This document shows, in pieces, positions 44,865-56,570 of a stretch of DNA of 64,000 bases (position 1 is its first letter; the number at the start of each line of letters is the position of its first letter). Made by a program: the position numbers and the translations under genes. Origin of the DNA: Pelobates cultripes (lineage: Eukaryota; Chordata; Amphibia; Anura; Pelobatidae); the NCBI GenBank assembly GCA_933207985.1, contig OW240917.1, forward strand, positions 97,035,960 through 97,099,959. Direction: 5' to 3'. The notes beneath the pieces were generated by a model, which was not told the origin of the DNA, made no database searches, and saw only the letters and a list, made by a program, of their open reading frames with translations.

Positions 44865-46855
44865 AAAAAATAATTTTATTGTGCAAAAGAAAAAGTACAA
44901 GAAATACAATTCTGTTGACAGTGCAATAAGGGTTTGGCAATAGCATAATGGATCTGTCTAACATAGCATTAGTCATAGATATAATAGCTAAAACATTGTT
45001 AATTTAAATAGCTTGGTTCTCAAAGTCATGACAGATGTATGGTCATTTGGGTAGATTATGTATGGACAAAGATATAATCTCAGAATTAATTGTTTTGCAA
45101 TTATCTGCACCAGCTATTACACATGGAAGTGTAGGTATGGTAACTATTGGATATAGAGAAGACGATTTCCTCCAGACCCCTAGTCCCTAGTGTTTTCTAC
45201 CTTCTGTATCCAGTTTTGTAATGATGGAGGGTTGCGTTGTTTCCAGAACAGTGGAATCAGCTTCTTGACAGCTGTTATGAGGTGCAGGAGTAGAGATACC
45301 TTAGCTTTGGGCATATTGTGGGGTGGTTGAAGGAAGATGAAGGTGTCGGGGGTAAGGGAGGTGGTTTCCCCTAAGATGGTTTGGATCTGTAGAGGAACTG
45401 GGCCCATAAACGTCTGGGTAAAGACAACTATCTCTATTATGCAACTCTGCAAAGTTTAAGTTATTATACAAAAGTTAAATGTAACAACATAGAGAAATAA
45501 AGGAAAAACAAAAACTCGACATTTAATAACAGGCATAGATATACATCAATTCCCAGATACACAATTTAAATATGACCTTCGTAACAGGGAGCTTTATACA
45601 TAACCCAGGGTGAAACATATTTTAATGAAACTTCAGGTGGTAATTGGGAAAAAAAAGAGAAAAACAAAATAAAAATTCAAATATGAAAAAAAATTGTTTG
45701 GATCATTTCGGAGATGCGTATTCAATACTTTTGTATTTCCTGGCATGTCCACCATATCTGAGATATTGTACCGTTGGGTTGGTGGCATCTCCAAAAGTGG
45801 ATGGGTGTTTGGGGGAACATTAATTGGAGTCTCACAGGTGTATAGTGCCACCTAACTATACGTTTGTAATTGCTCTTTTGAGCCTCTGTGTTTCAGGAGG
45901 ATTTATGTATATTTTTGAATATCATGAGCCATTTGTCAGATGGTATGGCGATGTTGAGGTTTTTTTCCTATGTCATGGTGAATGCTGGAAGGTGTTTGGG
46001 CTGTGTGGAAGGAGCAGGGCGTACATTATGGAGATAAGTTTCTTTCTTATGGCTTGTTTCGCACAGTGTTGTTCAAAGATTGTGTGGTCTCAGTGTGTGC
46101 CCTGGGCCAGTGGTCCTGTTCTAATAAAGTGTAAGCTGTTCGCTAGTATTTTGGTAAATTGTTTGAGGTCTATGTTTATGAGGGATATGAGCCTATAGCT
46201 CCCACATTGGGTCGGGTCTTTCCCTGGTTTGGGCAGGAGGGTAATTTGCCATTTAGGGCTTGTGTCGGGAGGGTATTCGATTTGAGTAGGGAGTCATACG
46301 CGTTGAGGAAATGCTGGGCATGTGGTGTGGAAAACAATTTATAGTATTTTGCCGTGAGGCCGTCCGGTCCTGGACTTTTTTTCCCAGATGTATATGTTTG
46401 ATCACCTCTTGGTATTCCTTACGGTAATGGGTTGGTCTAGGGATTGACTTACATTGGACGGTATGGTGGAGGTGATACTTTGAGTGAGGAAGTCCTGTAT
46501 TTCTATGGGTGAGGGAGGGGTAGATCTCAGGTTGCAGAGTGAGGAATAGAAATCATGGAAGGCTTTAGTGATGTCGGACATGAGATGGGATTTTAATGTT
46601 GAGCTCAGTTCTCTTCTCCAGTGTCTTGTACATTGCTAGTTTTAGGTCTGTTTTATGTGCTTCTTCTAAGGTCCTGATCTCCTGGATGAGTTGTGCCATC
46701 TGTTTATCCCTCTGTTCTTATGTGTGGAAGCAATTTTATAATGGTTCCCCTTATTGTACTCTTGTGTGCTTCCCATATGATTGGGTTTGAGGAGTCTGGG
46801 TGTACATTAAGGGAGAAGTATTGTTCAAGGTCTGAAGTGATTTGGGTTTATGCAA
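44865..46855 (-). mobile_element. L1-type LINE ORF2 fragment, minus strand, internally deleted
   Basis: Read on the minus strand from 46855: QITSDLEQYFSLNVHPDSSN and HKSTIRGTIIKLLPHIR (region after the endonuclease), then PGPDGLTAKYYKL near 46370, TLLPKPGKDPTQCGSYRLIS and NIDLKQFTKILANSL (RT). The catalytic RT core appears missing; the sequence resumes near 45760 in C-terminal ORF2 (ISDMVDMPGNTKVLNTHL in one frame) and at 45452-45180 with KAKVSLLLHLITAVKKLIPL and WIQKVENTRD. An A-rich 3' end lies near 44870. Confidence 0.8.
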
Positions 46856-46882
46856 CCATATACTATGTAACTATGTAATAAT
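46856..46882 (+). repeat. CR1-type 8-bp tail remnant
   Basis: ATACTATGTAACTATGTAATAA carries the same 8-base tail unit as 1796-1988, here in sense orientation. Only the tail is visible. Confidence 0.5.
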
Positions 46883-47975
46883 CACCAAATCAATCAACTT
46901 TTCCACTAATTGCATGTCTACATAACCAGCTCCAAACCCTGTAATGAGAAAGATAAATAAATACTGCTATACCAAAACCACCGATCAGAGTACATAGAGT
47001 GAGCAAAGAGGTACATTTTTTTTTCTTATAATGAGAGAAAGCTTTGTGGTCTTTAGAATACTATTGAGCTAAATTGAACTAAAACTCTCTCCCTTATATT
47101 TCTTTAACTATTTCATAATAGTCCTGAGTACTGAAATCATGAGAGCTGGCTTTGCTGACTGTTTTCAACTGTGTATGTGTTTCGTACCTTTGATCGTAGA
47201 TGTAGAAAACCCATGTAGTGGGTTAATACTAGTTACTTCAATCCCAGAGTAGTTTGCAATCACATTCCTGGAGTTTGAATATGGTGGTTCTTTAAGATTA
47301 AATGTTCATCTCTTAAAAGATGTGAGATTATTATTGCTCTCTTTGACTTTTTTAGTGTCCAATTTCTAGTTTTTCAATTCATAGTTCAGCCAATCTAACT
47401 ATCCTTTTTCAAAAACAGTTGATATCCTCATATTTTTTAACCGTTCTGACTTAAATGGTTTAAATGCTCTTTTTTTGAAAAAAAAATATTCATCTATTGG
47501 GTTACCATCCTATTAAACTATTTTGGTTTTGATGAGTTTCTTTTGTATGTGGTACCAAATGGTACATGCTGTGAAGTGTAGAGGTATAAGGTAAACAAAT
47601 GTGCAAATGAAATGTTTATCATTCCCATATATTCATCTGGTATTTTGAGTAATCATAGTTTGACTAACAAAAATATTTAATACTCTCTAAACTTAAATTT
47701 AAAGAGAATTCTTAGATAGTCTGCAAATCATTATTTCTGTTGTAGTATTATTTTATGTAGTAGTATGTTTTCTCTTAAAAGTGAGGGTATATAGATTTTT
47801 ATATGACAACTTCGGGAGGAACACCGATCACTGGCAGGGGAACGGAGGCGATCAGGTAGGTAAGAAGGACTTTGAGGTTGTTAAGGACTGTATTTTGTCG
47901 GACACACCTAGTACATCCTTGGTCCTTAAAGGGTTAAGATAAAGGTCTTTCTTATTTTTGCTCTTTAAGTTTTTA
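46883..47975. other. Intergenic DNA with a short frog-repeat motif at 47890-47937
   Basis: GGACACACCTAGTACATCCTTGG followed by CCTTAAAGGGTTAA resembles the end of a common frog repeat. Nothing else identified. Confidence 0.4.
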
Positions 47976-48116
47976 AGTAAATAGTTCCCTAATTTGGTAT
48001 CCTATCCCTACGTGAGATTGCTATATTTAACCACATCAAATAAGGGAGCTATCTGTTCAACCTTAAATATAGCAATCTATCGCTAGGTACCAAATTGATG
48101 GAGTTATCTGCTAAAC
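47976..48116. repeat. Long imperfect inverted repeat (hairpin or MITE core)
   Basis: 47976-48030 and 48063-48116 are imperfect reverse complements (AGATTGCTATATTTA against TAAATATAGCAATCT, then CTAATTTGGTA against TACCAAATTGA), separated by about 32 bases. Wider TTTTTGCTCTTT motifs flank both sides in direct orientation. Confidence 0.7.
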
Positions 48117-50904
48117 TGCTGAACATTTTTTGCTCTTTCAGTTTTTTAATAAATACTATAGCTGTTTAATTATGTAAAGTCTAATACTAAAAATATATAT
48201 TAAAAATATATAAAAATACGCCAACATATCTTGAGATCTCCTATATTTTTTTTTACTAGTCTTGAATTTGGAGCTGCCAGTATCAAAAAGACTTTCACAG
48301 ATGGCTTGCATTTTTATCGCTCCTCCTTTTTTCTCCATCAGCCATCTCTTTTTTGGTACCACTGTCAGAATTCCTATTCACAAATCAAATTAAACATGCT
48401 TGAAAAATTAAATGAGTCATTTGTTTCATGAAAACAATATCGCGTTTTGGAAAACGTGAATTTATATGATAACTGGATCAGCACAAATTTGGATGGATTG
48501 CGGTTTATAACATAAAAAAAATCTATAAAAGTCTATAAATTAATTAATAATAGTAATAATGCAACTCTAGGATGGGTATTCCTAGTAAGGCGTGGATTTC
48601 AAAGCTTGACAGATCCATCTTTTATTATTCAAATGTTCAATAAAATATTTAGTACTAGATATATCAATCACATGACTCCTCGTGTTATCTGACGAGTAAC
48701 TATATGTAATTTGCAATCTGCAAAATAACCATATGTAATGCTTTGCATTGATTAGTATATATTATAACGCACAGTAGATTATGCTCCTTATACATATTGT
48801 ACACAACTTGAATTAAAAAAAAATAAAACTCTAACATCCTTTATAATTATATTGTAGCTTAATTCAATAGCTAATCAAGAAAGCAATTCACAGTGGTAGA
48901 AAAATTTTAAAGTGCAATATAGAAATGATTTAAAGAACTTAATAAGCTTATTATTAAAAAAAAAATACTTTTAACATGAAATATATAATGTGGGCAAGTA
49001 AAATATACTTTGATTAAAAATATAGAAGGATAATATTTTATCACAAGGTAAGATTACCAAGAAAGCCTTGGAAAATTATGTTGCTCTCCTTCCGCAAAAC
49101 CCCCGATATCAGTTTCTGGAGAAGGAGAAACCTCCATGAATCAGTAAGGCAAAGCCTAGCATAATTTAGGAGAACTGTATGTTGCATAAAAAAAATTCTA
49201 CTTTATTTTTCTTCTGATTAAGTTAATGGTTAGCAATGGCATAGTACAGATTTTTAGATCTGATTTATTTTTCAATATATGGTATTCTTTCAAGCAGACA
49301 ACCAATCCTGTTACTTCCTGATTTGGTTAGCTTAGTGGAGCTAAACTCCAGAAGCAGTCAATTGCCCAGATCACCTGCCTTGCTTATTGAGCTGCATTGG
49401 GAAGTCTGTGAGTGGACAGCCATAAAACGTCTTGGCTGGGATGAGTAGATCTTAGAAAAGACCTGCCTCTTTTGCAAGCTGTTTTTAGATATACCCACAA
49501 TTTAAAAATGCATAATTAATTGCATCCATGATTTTTACTGGGGGCATATCCTTTAAACAGTGATTTTCTATTTTGGCAGTGTAGTGTTGCTTTAAGATTA
49601 CACGAAATGAGGGTAGAGGCAATAAAACATGTAGTGTTAACATGGCACAAAATTAATTCTGTGCCTTTAATGTTTTGGTATTATTATTATTATTATTATC
49701 AGATAAAAATGATAACATAATTACTAATACTATTATAACACTTTGAAAACTCCTTTTGCATTATATTGAAATGACTTTACTTTGTCCCCCGTTATATGTA
49801 AATTATAAATGATGTACATTAAACATATTCTGTGTAATGGCATCTTTTAAGTATGGCATCTAATCATTGTAGCAGGTAAGCTTCATAAAAAGTCACATTA
49901 AGTACATTACAACCCTCAGGCATCAAAACTGTAAAATTGCCATAAAAGAGTAATGATGATAGATTTCTCTGAAGTTGATATGCATTTAATATGAATGACA
50001 AGCATATTGAAATTGCCTTTAGGTGCTAATTGAACATTGTGTTATAAATAGCATTTGACTTCATCTTAATAATAATGAATTTGAATACATATATGCAATG
50101 TTTCAAACTATATTTAAAGGTTTTATAGTTAATTAATTTCAGCAAATAGGGCAATAGATTGTGAATATATTGTAACTGATTAATTTATATTTTCTGAACA
50201 TTTTTTTTTATTATGCTTTCAGAGAAATGTCTGCATTCAAAATACTTCTATATTCTAAATGCATATTACATTTCTCTTATAAAGGGGATCTATTGTATAG
50301 AGTTAAAAAGACTCAAGAATCAGTGATCGAACATATAATTTGCAATCCTATTGCAGTTTGTAGAATTTATGTTAAATTTAATCTCAAGTCTGCAATATTT
50401 AAAAAATGTGTATTGTGAAATTGATTGTCATGATTTAAAAAAATACGCAATTAATTTTGATTATCTCAGTCTGCAACACCAAACAAGCAGAAAGCAATGT
50501 TCCCCTAATAACATTCAGAGTACAAGGATTTTAAAATGTACTGGTTATGACAGTGTCATAATCAGTGCCATTATATCTTAGGCATCTAAATCCACTATAA
50601 ATCCGCCATAGTTTTAGATATATGTTAACTGTTATATTGCCCTTACTTCTTGCATGTTTATTATACATTACCATGCCTTAACCCACAGTGCTGACTTTAT
50701 TGTGAAATATTCTGAATAACTTTTCGATGGCATCCTAGATATTTATCTTAAAAAGAATGGATGAATTATAACACACCAGTGCATCTTATACCACTCATCT
50801 CTTTTCAATATGTTCACTTTTTATGTTTTATTGTTTTCCATGTTCATAGCTTTGTCTTTTTCCATGTTTAAGTTTTTCTTGTAGTCTGTAATACTATATA
50901 TAAT
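48117..50904. other. AT-rich intergenic DNA
   Basis: No gene. 49290-49595 ends AGTGTAGTGTTGCTTTAA and resembles the right half of a TTAA-type frog MITE. 49680-49699 is a (TTA)n microsatellite. A splice-acceptor-like TTATGCTTTCAG at 50213-50222 leads to a frame with no protein character. Confidence 0.45.
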
Positions 50905-51060
50905 GCTACATAGGTTATACAAGACTACATAGGTTTCATAGCTACATAGTAATCTAATTGAAAAAAACAAACAATAAAGTCTATCAAGTTCAACCTTTCA
51001 CACATCATTTTACACTGTTGATCCAAAAGGAGGTGAACATCACAAATTTAATGGATTGCC
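50905..51060 (-). mobile_element. CR1-type LINE 3' end
   Basis: Same family as 1796-1988: 8-base ACATAG tail motifs, TCTATCAAGTTCAACCTTTC and GTTGATCCAAAAGGAGGTGA align in order with that insertion. More diverged, hence older. Confidence 0.7.
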
Positions 51061-52489
51061 ATGGAGCAAAAAAGGTTAAAATAGTGTAGTCCAAAAAAAT
51101 AGTAGAGTCCTCCATATGCAGCAACAGCCCAACACAGAATATTTTAATCTGCTGTCCATGCCAGTAGTGTATTAATAGGGGGAAGGTCCACCATGGTTGG
51201 GGTGCTTCATATTAGGTGGGGTGCCACTGGCACAGGGCTTCCCAGAATGGAATTGTCTATAGGATTTGGCTACTGTGTGACCGCAAGGCAGCAAGAATAT
51301 TTGTCATCTTCTGCACTCTTGCACAGAGAAGCTGATGAGGATCCTGTGTTGCTGCCGGATATGACAGCAAGTCATATCCGGTGGTTCTTTCACTCCTTCA
51401 CACTGCGCAGAATGCAGAGCATCACATGAATGTTAGAGTTCTTCTGCACATCACACTCACAGAGTTCTATTGCCTGCTGATCCCAACCATTTGGTAAGTA
51501 CTATAAACCATTCATTTCTTAGCAGCAGTTTCATTGTTATTTTTTAAAGCTCCCCTGTGGCTACTTATATTTTTCATGTTATTTATTTCTTGCTCTTGCA
51601 TTATCTTGTGAGTATACATTTATACAATATATATATATTTATCTTGTATTTAACTTGAACAAATTCCTTTTTGTACATTCATCTTGTTTTGTGCACTTCC
51701 TATTTTTATTTTCTCTGTATTACTGTGGGATATCTGTTGTATTTCCCCTGGATTGTTGCATATGGACCAATATTAAAATACTTGGTGTGCCTCTACACAG
51801 GTGTTTTTCTCTATTAGTATATTATGTAATCATGTTTGCAAAATTAAGTTATTCCACTCTTCTGTGCCTTTATTTTCTGTTATGTAGCTCTTGTTGCAAT
51901 TATTAGCATTTAATTTACCTTGTCTGAGTTTGATGACAATAAGCTAGACCATAATGTGCCATATTCCTAAACAGTTCAAAGATATAATTTGGAAGAGCTG
52001 TTCTTTTCGAAACCAGGAAAGGCTGATTACACACATTTTTCCTGGCATGTTAGTGTATTTGTGTGACCATAATTCGAACAATTTGGCTTCATAAAACTTC
52101 ATGCATGGAGAAGTTTGAAAGCCAATGCGGTTTTGGGGGAAAAAATACATTTATTAATGAAGTTTAAGGATTTAAATAATCAAAAATGTATGCCTTGGTT
52201 TTTTGATAAGTGCTTATATATTTTAATATCTGCCTTTGTTTTCACCAATGGACCGTGTTTAAGATAGTCTCTTAGTTATCTAAAACACTAGGAAGTTTTC
52301 TATATTTTAATCTGTGCCTTTGTTTTCAGCAGCGGGCTGAGTTATCAAAGATAAGTTGTAGTTTGTTTTTAATGGCTATAAAATATGTTTTATTCCCTTA
52401 TGATTTCAAAGTGGAGGCAACAGTAGCACTATTAACATGTATAGCTTGAAACATCAAAATATAATTTGATATTTTGCAGAAAACACCAA
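51061..52489. other. Intergenic DNA, nothing firmly identified
   Basis: At 51162 CAGTAGTGTATTAATAGGGGG resembles a hAT left end, but no matching right end with an 8-bp duplication was found. The 78-codon frame at 51193-51429 is probably repeat-derived. Confidence 0.4.
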
Positions 52490-53480
52490 TGTGACGAAGT
52501 GCCCTTCGCCACTTGTGCCTGGAGAGGACTGCTTGCCCGCCTCTTGCCCTGTGACTATGGCCCCTGGGATGTATTGCCCTTTAAAGACATGATTTGGGCA
52601 TAATGGATTTGTGTTGTGCTGCTGCTGGCCCTTTAAGAACCATCTGGGGACATACTGTGGAGTTACTGGGTGGCCACCATTTCCTGTATCAGAAGCACAT
52701 GGTGAGAACAATGGATGGCGGCCATTTTAACTCACAGACACTGTGTGGACTTTTCAACACGGTGCCATCTCGCCAGTATTTGTTGCACAGAGACATCGTG
52801 CGGTGGTTTTGGACTATACAGCAGGGGACACATTATACAGTGATTGTTTTTATTTAGCCTGTATATGTTCTGCAGAATCTGCATTAAACTGTATTTTCCA
52901 AAGTACTGAACGGATCTGGGTGAATTTTGGATATGTGGTTCACCCAGATCCCCCGGTTCCAAGGATATACTTTTTATGGGGTTATTGCATGTTTTGGGGT
53001 CCCTGTGTGTTTTATGAAACTGTATAATTTCTGGCCAGCAGATAATTGAGCTTTGTGTATTGTAGAAACTCAATTATCTAGCCTGGCCCAGAGGAGGAGT
53101 TTTGTGTTGCATAAATTGTGAGTTCTGTGTGCCAGTAAATTAGTCTTGTTCCAGCATTAAGCCTTGGCTCATGTTTGGGGGAAGGGATACCTACACTCTG
53201 GGGATTGCTATAATCACTTACTCCCCAGAGGAAGCTCTTGCAATAGCTTGATTTGTTCCTGTTCCTGCTCTCTGGGGAAAGAGAGGTTCACCCACTGGAA
53301 GCTGGATCCTGGCCTTGGGTCCAGGGTGGGTGGAAACAGCAGAGACCCCGGCGCAGTTGCATCGCTGGAAGTTGGGTCTGCAGTGCTGATGGTGTCGGTT
53401 GGAGTGCTTGGAGTCCTCAGCGAGCGCTAGGAGCATCGATTGGCGGAGGTACTCAGTCGGAGTGCCAGCGGTTCGTCACG
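52490..53480 (+). mobile_element. Solo LTR, family 2 relative, plus strand (target duplication ACCAA)
   Basis: Bounded by ACCAA at 52485-52489 and 53481-53485. Starts TGTGACGAAG and ends TTCGTCACG; the last base is G instead of the usual A, and the ends form an 8-base inverted repeat (GTGACGAA/TTCGTCAC). The first 75 bases match the start of 23927-24833 in sense orientation, and the hairpin at 53033-53090 corresponds to those of the other family members. Non-coding. Confidence 0.8.
53033..53090. repeat. Structured hairpin inside family-2 LTR
   Basis: Arms GGCCAGCAGATAATTGAG and CTCAATTATCTAGCCTGGCC pair with a small bulge at the same place as in the relatives; the loop sequence differs. Confidence 0.75.
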
Positions 53481-53486
53481 ACCAAT

Positions 53487-55844
53487 ATGAAGCAAAATCG
53501 ACCAAGCGGGTTTCAGCAACGAAAGAAGGCAAGAGAAAAGACAGCTGAGGAAATGTCTGGATCAATTTAAGATATTTTATGCCTTCAACATTTACCACAG
53601 TAGTAGAAAGTGCTGAAGACATTCAATCTGGTTAATCCAAGGGAGAAATACATAAGTATATTGTCAAGAAGATTCATATGTAAAAGTGCAAGAATTGGAA
53701 AAGATAAATTTATCTTCAAGCAGCGAAAGTGATGTAAAGGGAGGAGATGCAAGCACAAACCTGCCCCAGAAAGAGTGATGAGAAAGATGAGGACACTGTT
53801 AAACTATGAATGTATTCTGCTGTTGTTGCTTGGTCAGTTCCAGTTCCAGATTATTTAAGAGTGGATCTTATCATGAGGAGAAGTGAACCTTTCCAAAATA
53901 AAGATGGGGCTTTCAGTGCTGTTGAAAGGCAAGGAAAGAAATGAAAAGGGAAAAATTGACAGCTGACCACTGCATGGTTCTATTTAATTCTGCCAAATTG
54001 TGACAAAATTATTAGAGCATAGATGGTGTGCTCTCCATCAATATAAAGCTTGTAACTGGAGCATCCAGTTTTGTTATAGTGTTTAAGATCTGGTGGAAGC
54101 TAAATCCAAAAGGTCATGAGGCTTTTGAGTAGCATCCTACATGTTTGGATAAATGGAAGACCTTGAAAGCAGGATTGAAGCTACAGAAATGCCTTGATCA
54201 TGTCCATCAAAAATCAGTGGACAAAGAGAAAAACAAATGAAGGGACATTTTGCATTGACTCTTGAATGTAACCTGGTTTCTGGCTCACCTGAATCTTCCT
54301 TTTCATGATCACAGAGAGACCATGTTATCAGTAAACAAAGGAAACTTCCTGGAATTGGTAGAATTCCTCTCAAATTATGATCCAGTTTTAAAGGAACATA
54401 TAAAGTTGAAATATTTTATTGCATCTGGGAAGAGAATGAGACTTTGAGAGACTTTGTTTTCTGGGTAAATCACAACAAATAAAGCAAAGTAATTTGGGGT
54501 TATGTTTGACAGCACCCCTAATATGTCCCACACTAATCAGCTGCGTGAAGTTATCAAATATATCCATATTGAAGGTGACACTGTTAATCATTTTTGGGCT
54601 TATTTTCTATTGCTGGAAAGACTGCTGTTGAGAAAATATCCTATAACATATGGAGGAGATTGGACTGGACATAAGCTTTTGCCGTGGTCAAGGACACAAT
54701 AATGCTGCTACTATGGCTGGGATTCTTTGTGGTATTCAGGAAAAGATAAAGGAGATTAATCACAAGGCTTTGTTTATGCCATGTGCAAACCATTCTCTGA
54801 ACCTTTGAGGGGTGCATTCATTTGGAAATGTTGCTTCCTGTGTGACTTTTTTGGAACATTGGAGAGAGTGTGTTCCTTATTTTTGGTTTCTATGTATCGT
54901 TTGAAAGCCTGTTAAGGCAAATTTTTAAAAACATCCTTTGAAAAGCTGTGTATTCCCAAAGAAAATATGGACACAAGAGGATCAACTCAGATGTTGCTGC
55001 CTGCTATATGTGATGTTACGGTTTTGTGTTATCTTTCTTTCTGGTGTGACGTTCTAGAAGAAATTAATATCACAAAGAAGTATTTAAAAACAGAGGGACT
55101 CACTCTTTAAAAATGCATTAAAAAGCTACAAGCTCTGAAAGCATTTCTTGCAGATCAGCGCAATGAAATTGTGGAGAATGCCATGCATTATGCAACTACC
55201 ACATGTTCGAAGAGTGACATTTCTATGCAGAGAAGAGAGAAAATAAAGCTCTGGAAAACAATGTCAGGATAGAAGGCAAAGGATGCTGTACTCACATTGC
55301 CAGAGAAAATTAAAAGAAAGGGCAATGGTTGAGTGCCTTGGTCAGTCTCATCAGAAATTGGAAATACGTACTGAGGCAATTGAAAAAATCGTTTTAATGT
55401 TTGCTGTTATTCAGCCAAACACTCTGGTTGTTGCATCAGAAAATAATCTTCAGCGTTATATTCCAAAATTGAATGAGATTTTTTAGCAAATTTTCTTATG
55501 AAGACATCTATGTGGAGAGTGAAAGCATTCGGACACATTTGGAAACTGCCAAGATCAGAGTTGAAGAGACAAATAAATGGACGGTATTGCAGTAACTGCA
55601 GTTCATTGCTAAATAAGATTTTGGTGAATCTCTGTCAAAGTCTCACTTACTCTCACTCTCTGTGTGTCCATTGCTTCATATGAAAAAAGTTTTTCCAAAT
55701 TAAAATTGATAGAAAAATTTATTTCACTCCACCATGAGTGAAACAAGATTGACAAATCTGGCCAAACTTTCAACTGAACATGAATATGCAAAGGAGATTA
55801 CCTATGATGCAGGTATTGATACATTTGCAGAACTAAAGGCTTAA
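53487..55844 (+). pseudogene. hAT-superfamily transposase (DUF4371/ZMYM1-like), dead
   Basis: A cut-and-paste transposase relic. It starts with ATG 53487 (MKQNRPSGFQQRKKAREKTA), the basic N-terminus usual for this group. Downstream pieces in shifting frames: LSVNKGNFLELVEFLSNYDP (about 54325), MFDSTPNMSHTNQLREVIKY (54502), CRGQGHNNAATMAG and FMPCANHSLNL around the catalytic region (54682-54810), SFGNVASCVTFFGTLERV, and the C-terminal dimerisation region ending TFAELKA with a stop at 55842-55844. More than ten stops and frame changes make it non-functional. The zinc-finger part between 53600 and 54200 is badly eroded. Terminal inverted repeats were not found. Confidence 0.85.
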
Positions 55845-56570
55845 AGGCAAAGCATGTGAATCCTTATAAATTATCTTTCCCAAATAGATTGAGTTGTCAC
55901 TTTGGATCTGTGTTTTTTTGTTTATAGAAAGGAGTATTATCTGTTCACTAAATGTTATTTACTAATTTATTTATTAGTTAATTTATTTTTCACAGTTTTA
56001 GTTTTACAAGTTGACATATGGTTTACAAGTTGTGCAATAAATATTATTAAAACATTAAAATTTTTTGTGAGTGTTGTTTTTTTTTCAATTTAAAGTTGTG
56101 GGGGGAGGGAGGGTAACCACATATGGGATATGCTTGAGTGCCAAATGCTCTAGATACACAGTTGTTCTGTGGTCCAGCTCCAATAACCACAGGTGCACAG
56201 TCACACTTTGACAGAATTTGAATCAATCATATAATGGCTTCCATTTAATACGCTTTCCAAATGATTCAATACAATTAGAAACATTTTTGAATAATTTATC
56301 TACAAAAATTCCTATGGACTTTTTTTTTTTTTTAAATCTCTTTTATTTATCAAGTTTTATCAGAATATATATTTTCTCTTTCAGAGAATATAGTAAATAT
56401 AAAACATTTACATATAAAACATAGTGTTACATATACATGTACATACACTTATACATACATATGCGCACTGTTATCTTACATAGCTTAACATTTCATAACT
56501 TTTTCTATATAAGCTTCTGGTTAGGATATATATTTATTGATTTTCTTTCCTTTATTTGCCCCTTATATCT
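55845..56570. other. AT-rich DNA, nothing identified
   Basis: Probably the 3' remainder of the hAT element followed by intergenic DNA. GGGGGGAGGGAGGG at 56100-56113 is a short G-rich run. Confidence 0.4.

Noticed and set aside
50227..50418. Exon after TTATGCTTTCAG acceptor-like sequence
   Set aside because: No donor in frame and an AT-driven translation with no protein character.
51193..51429. 78-codon frame
   Set aside because: It lies in sequence resembling the end of a DNA transposon and has no protein match I can recognise.
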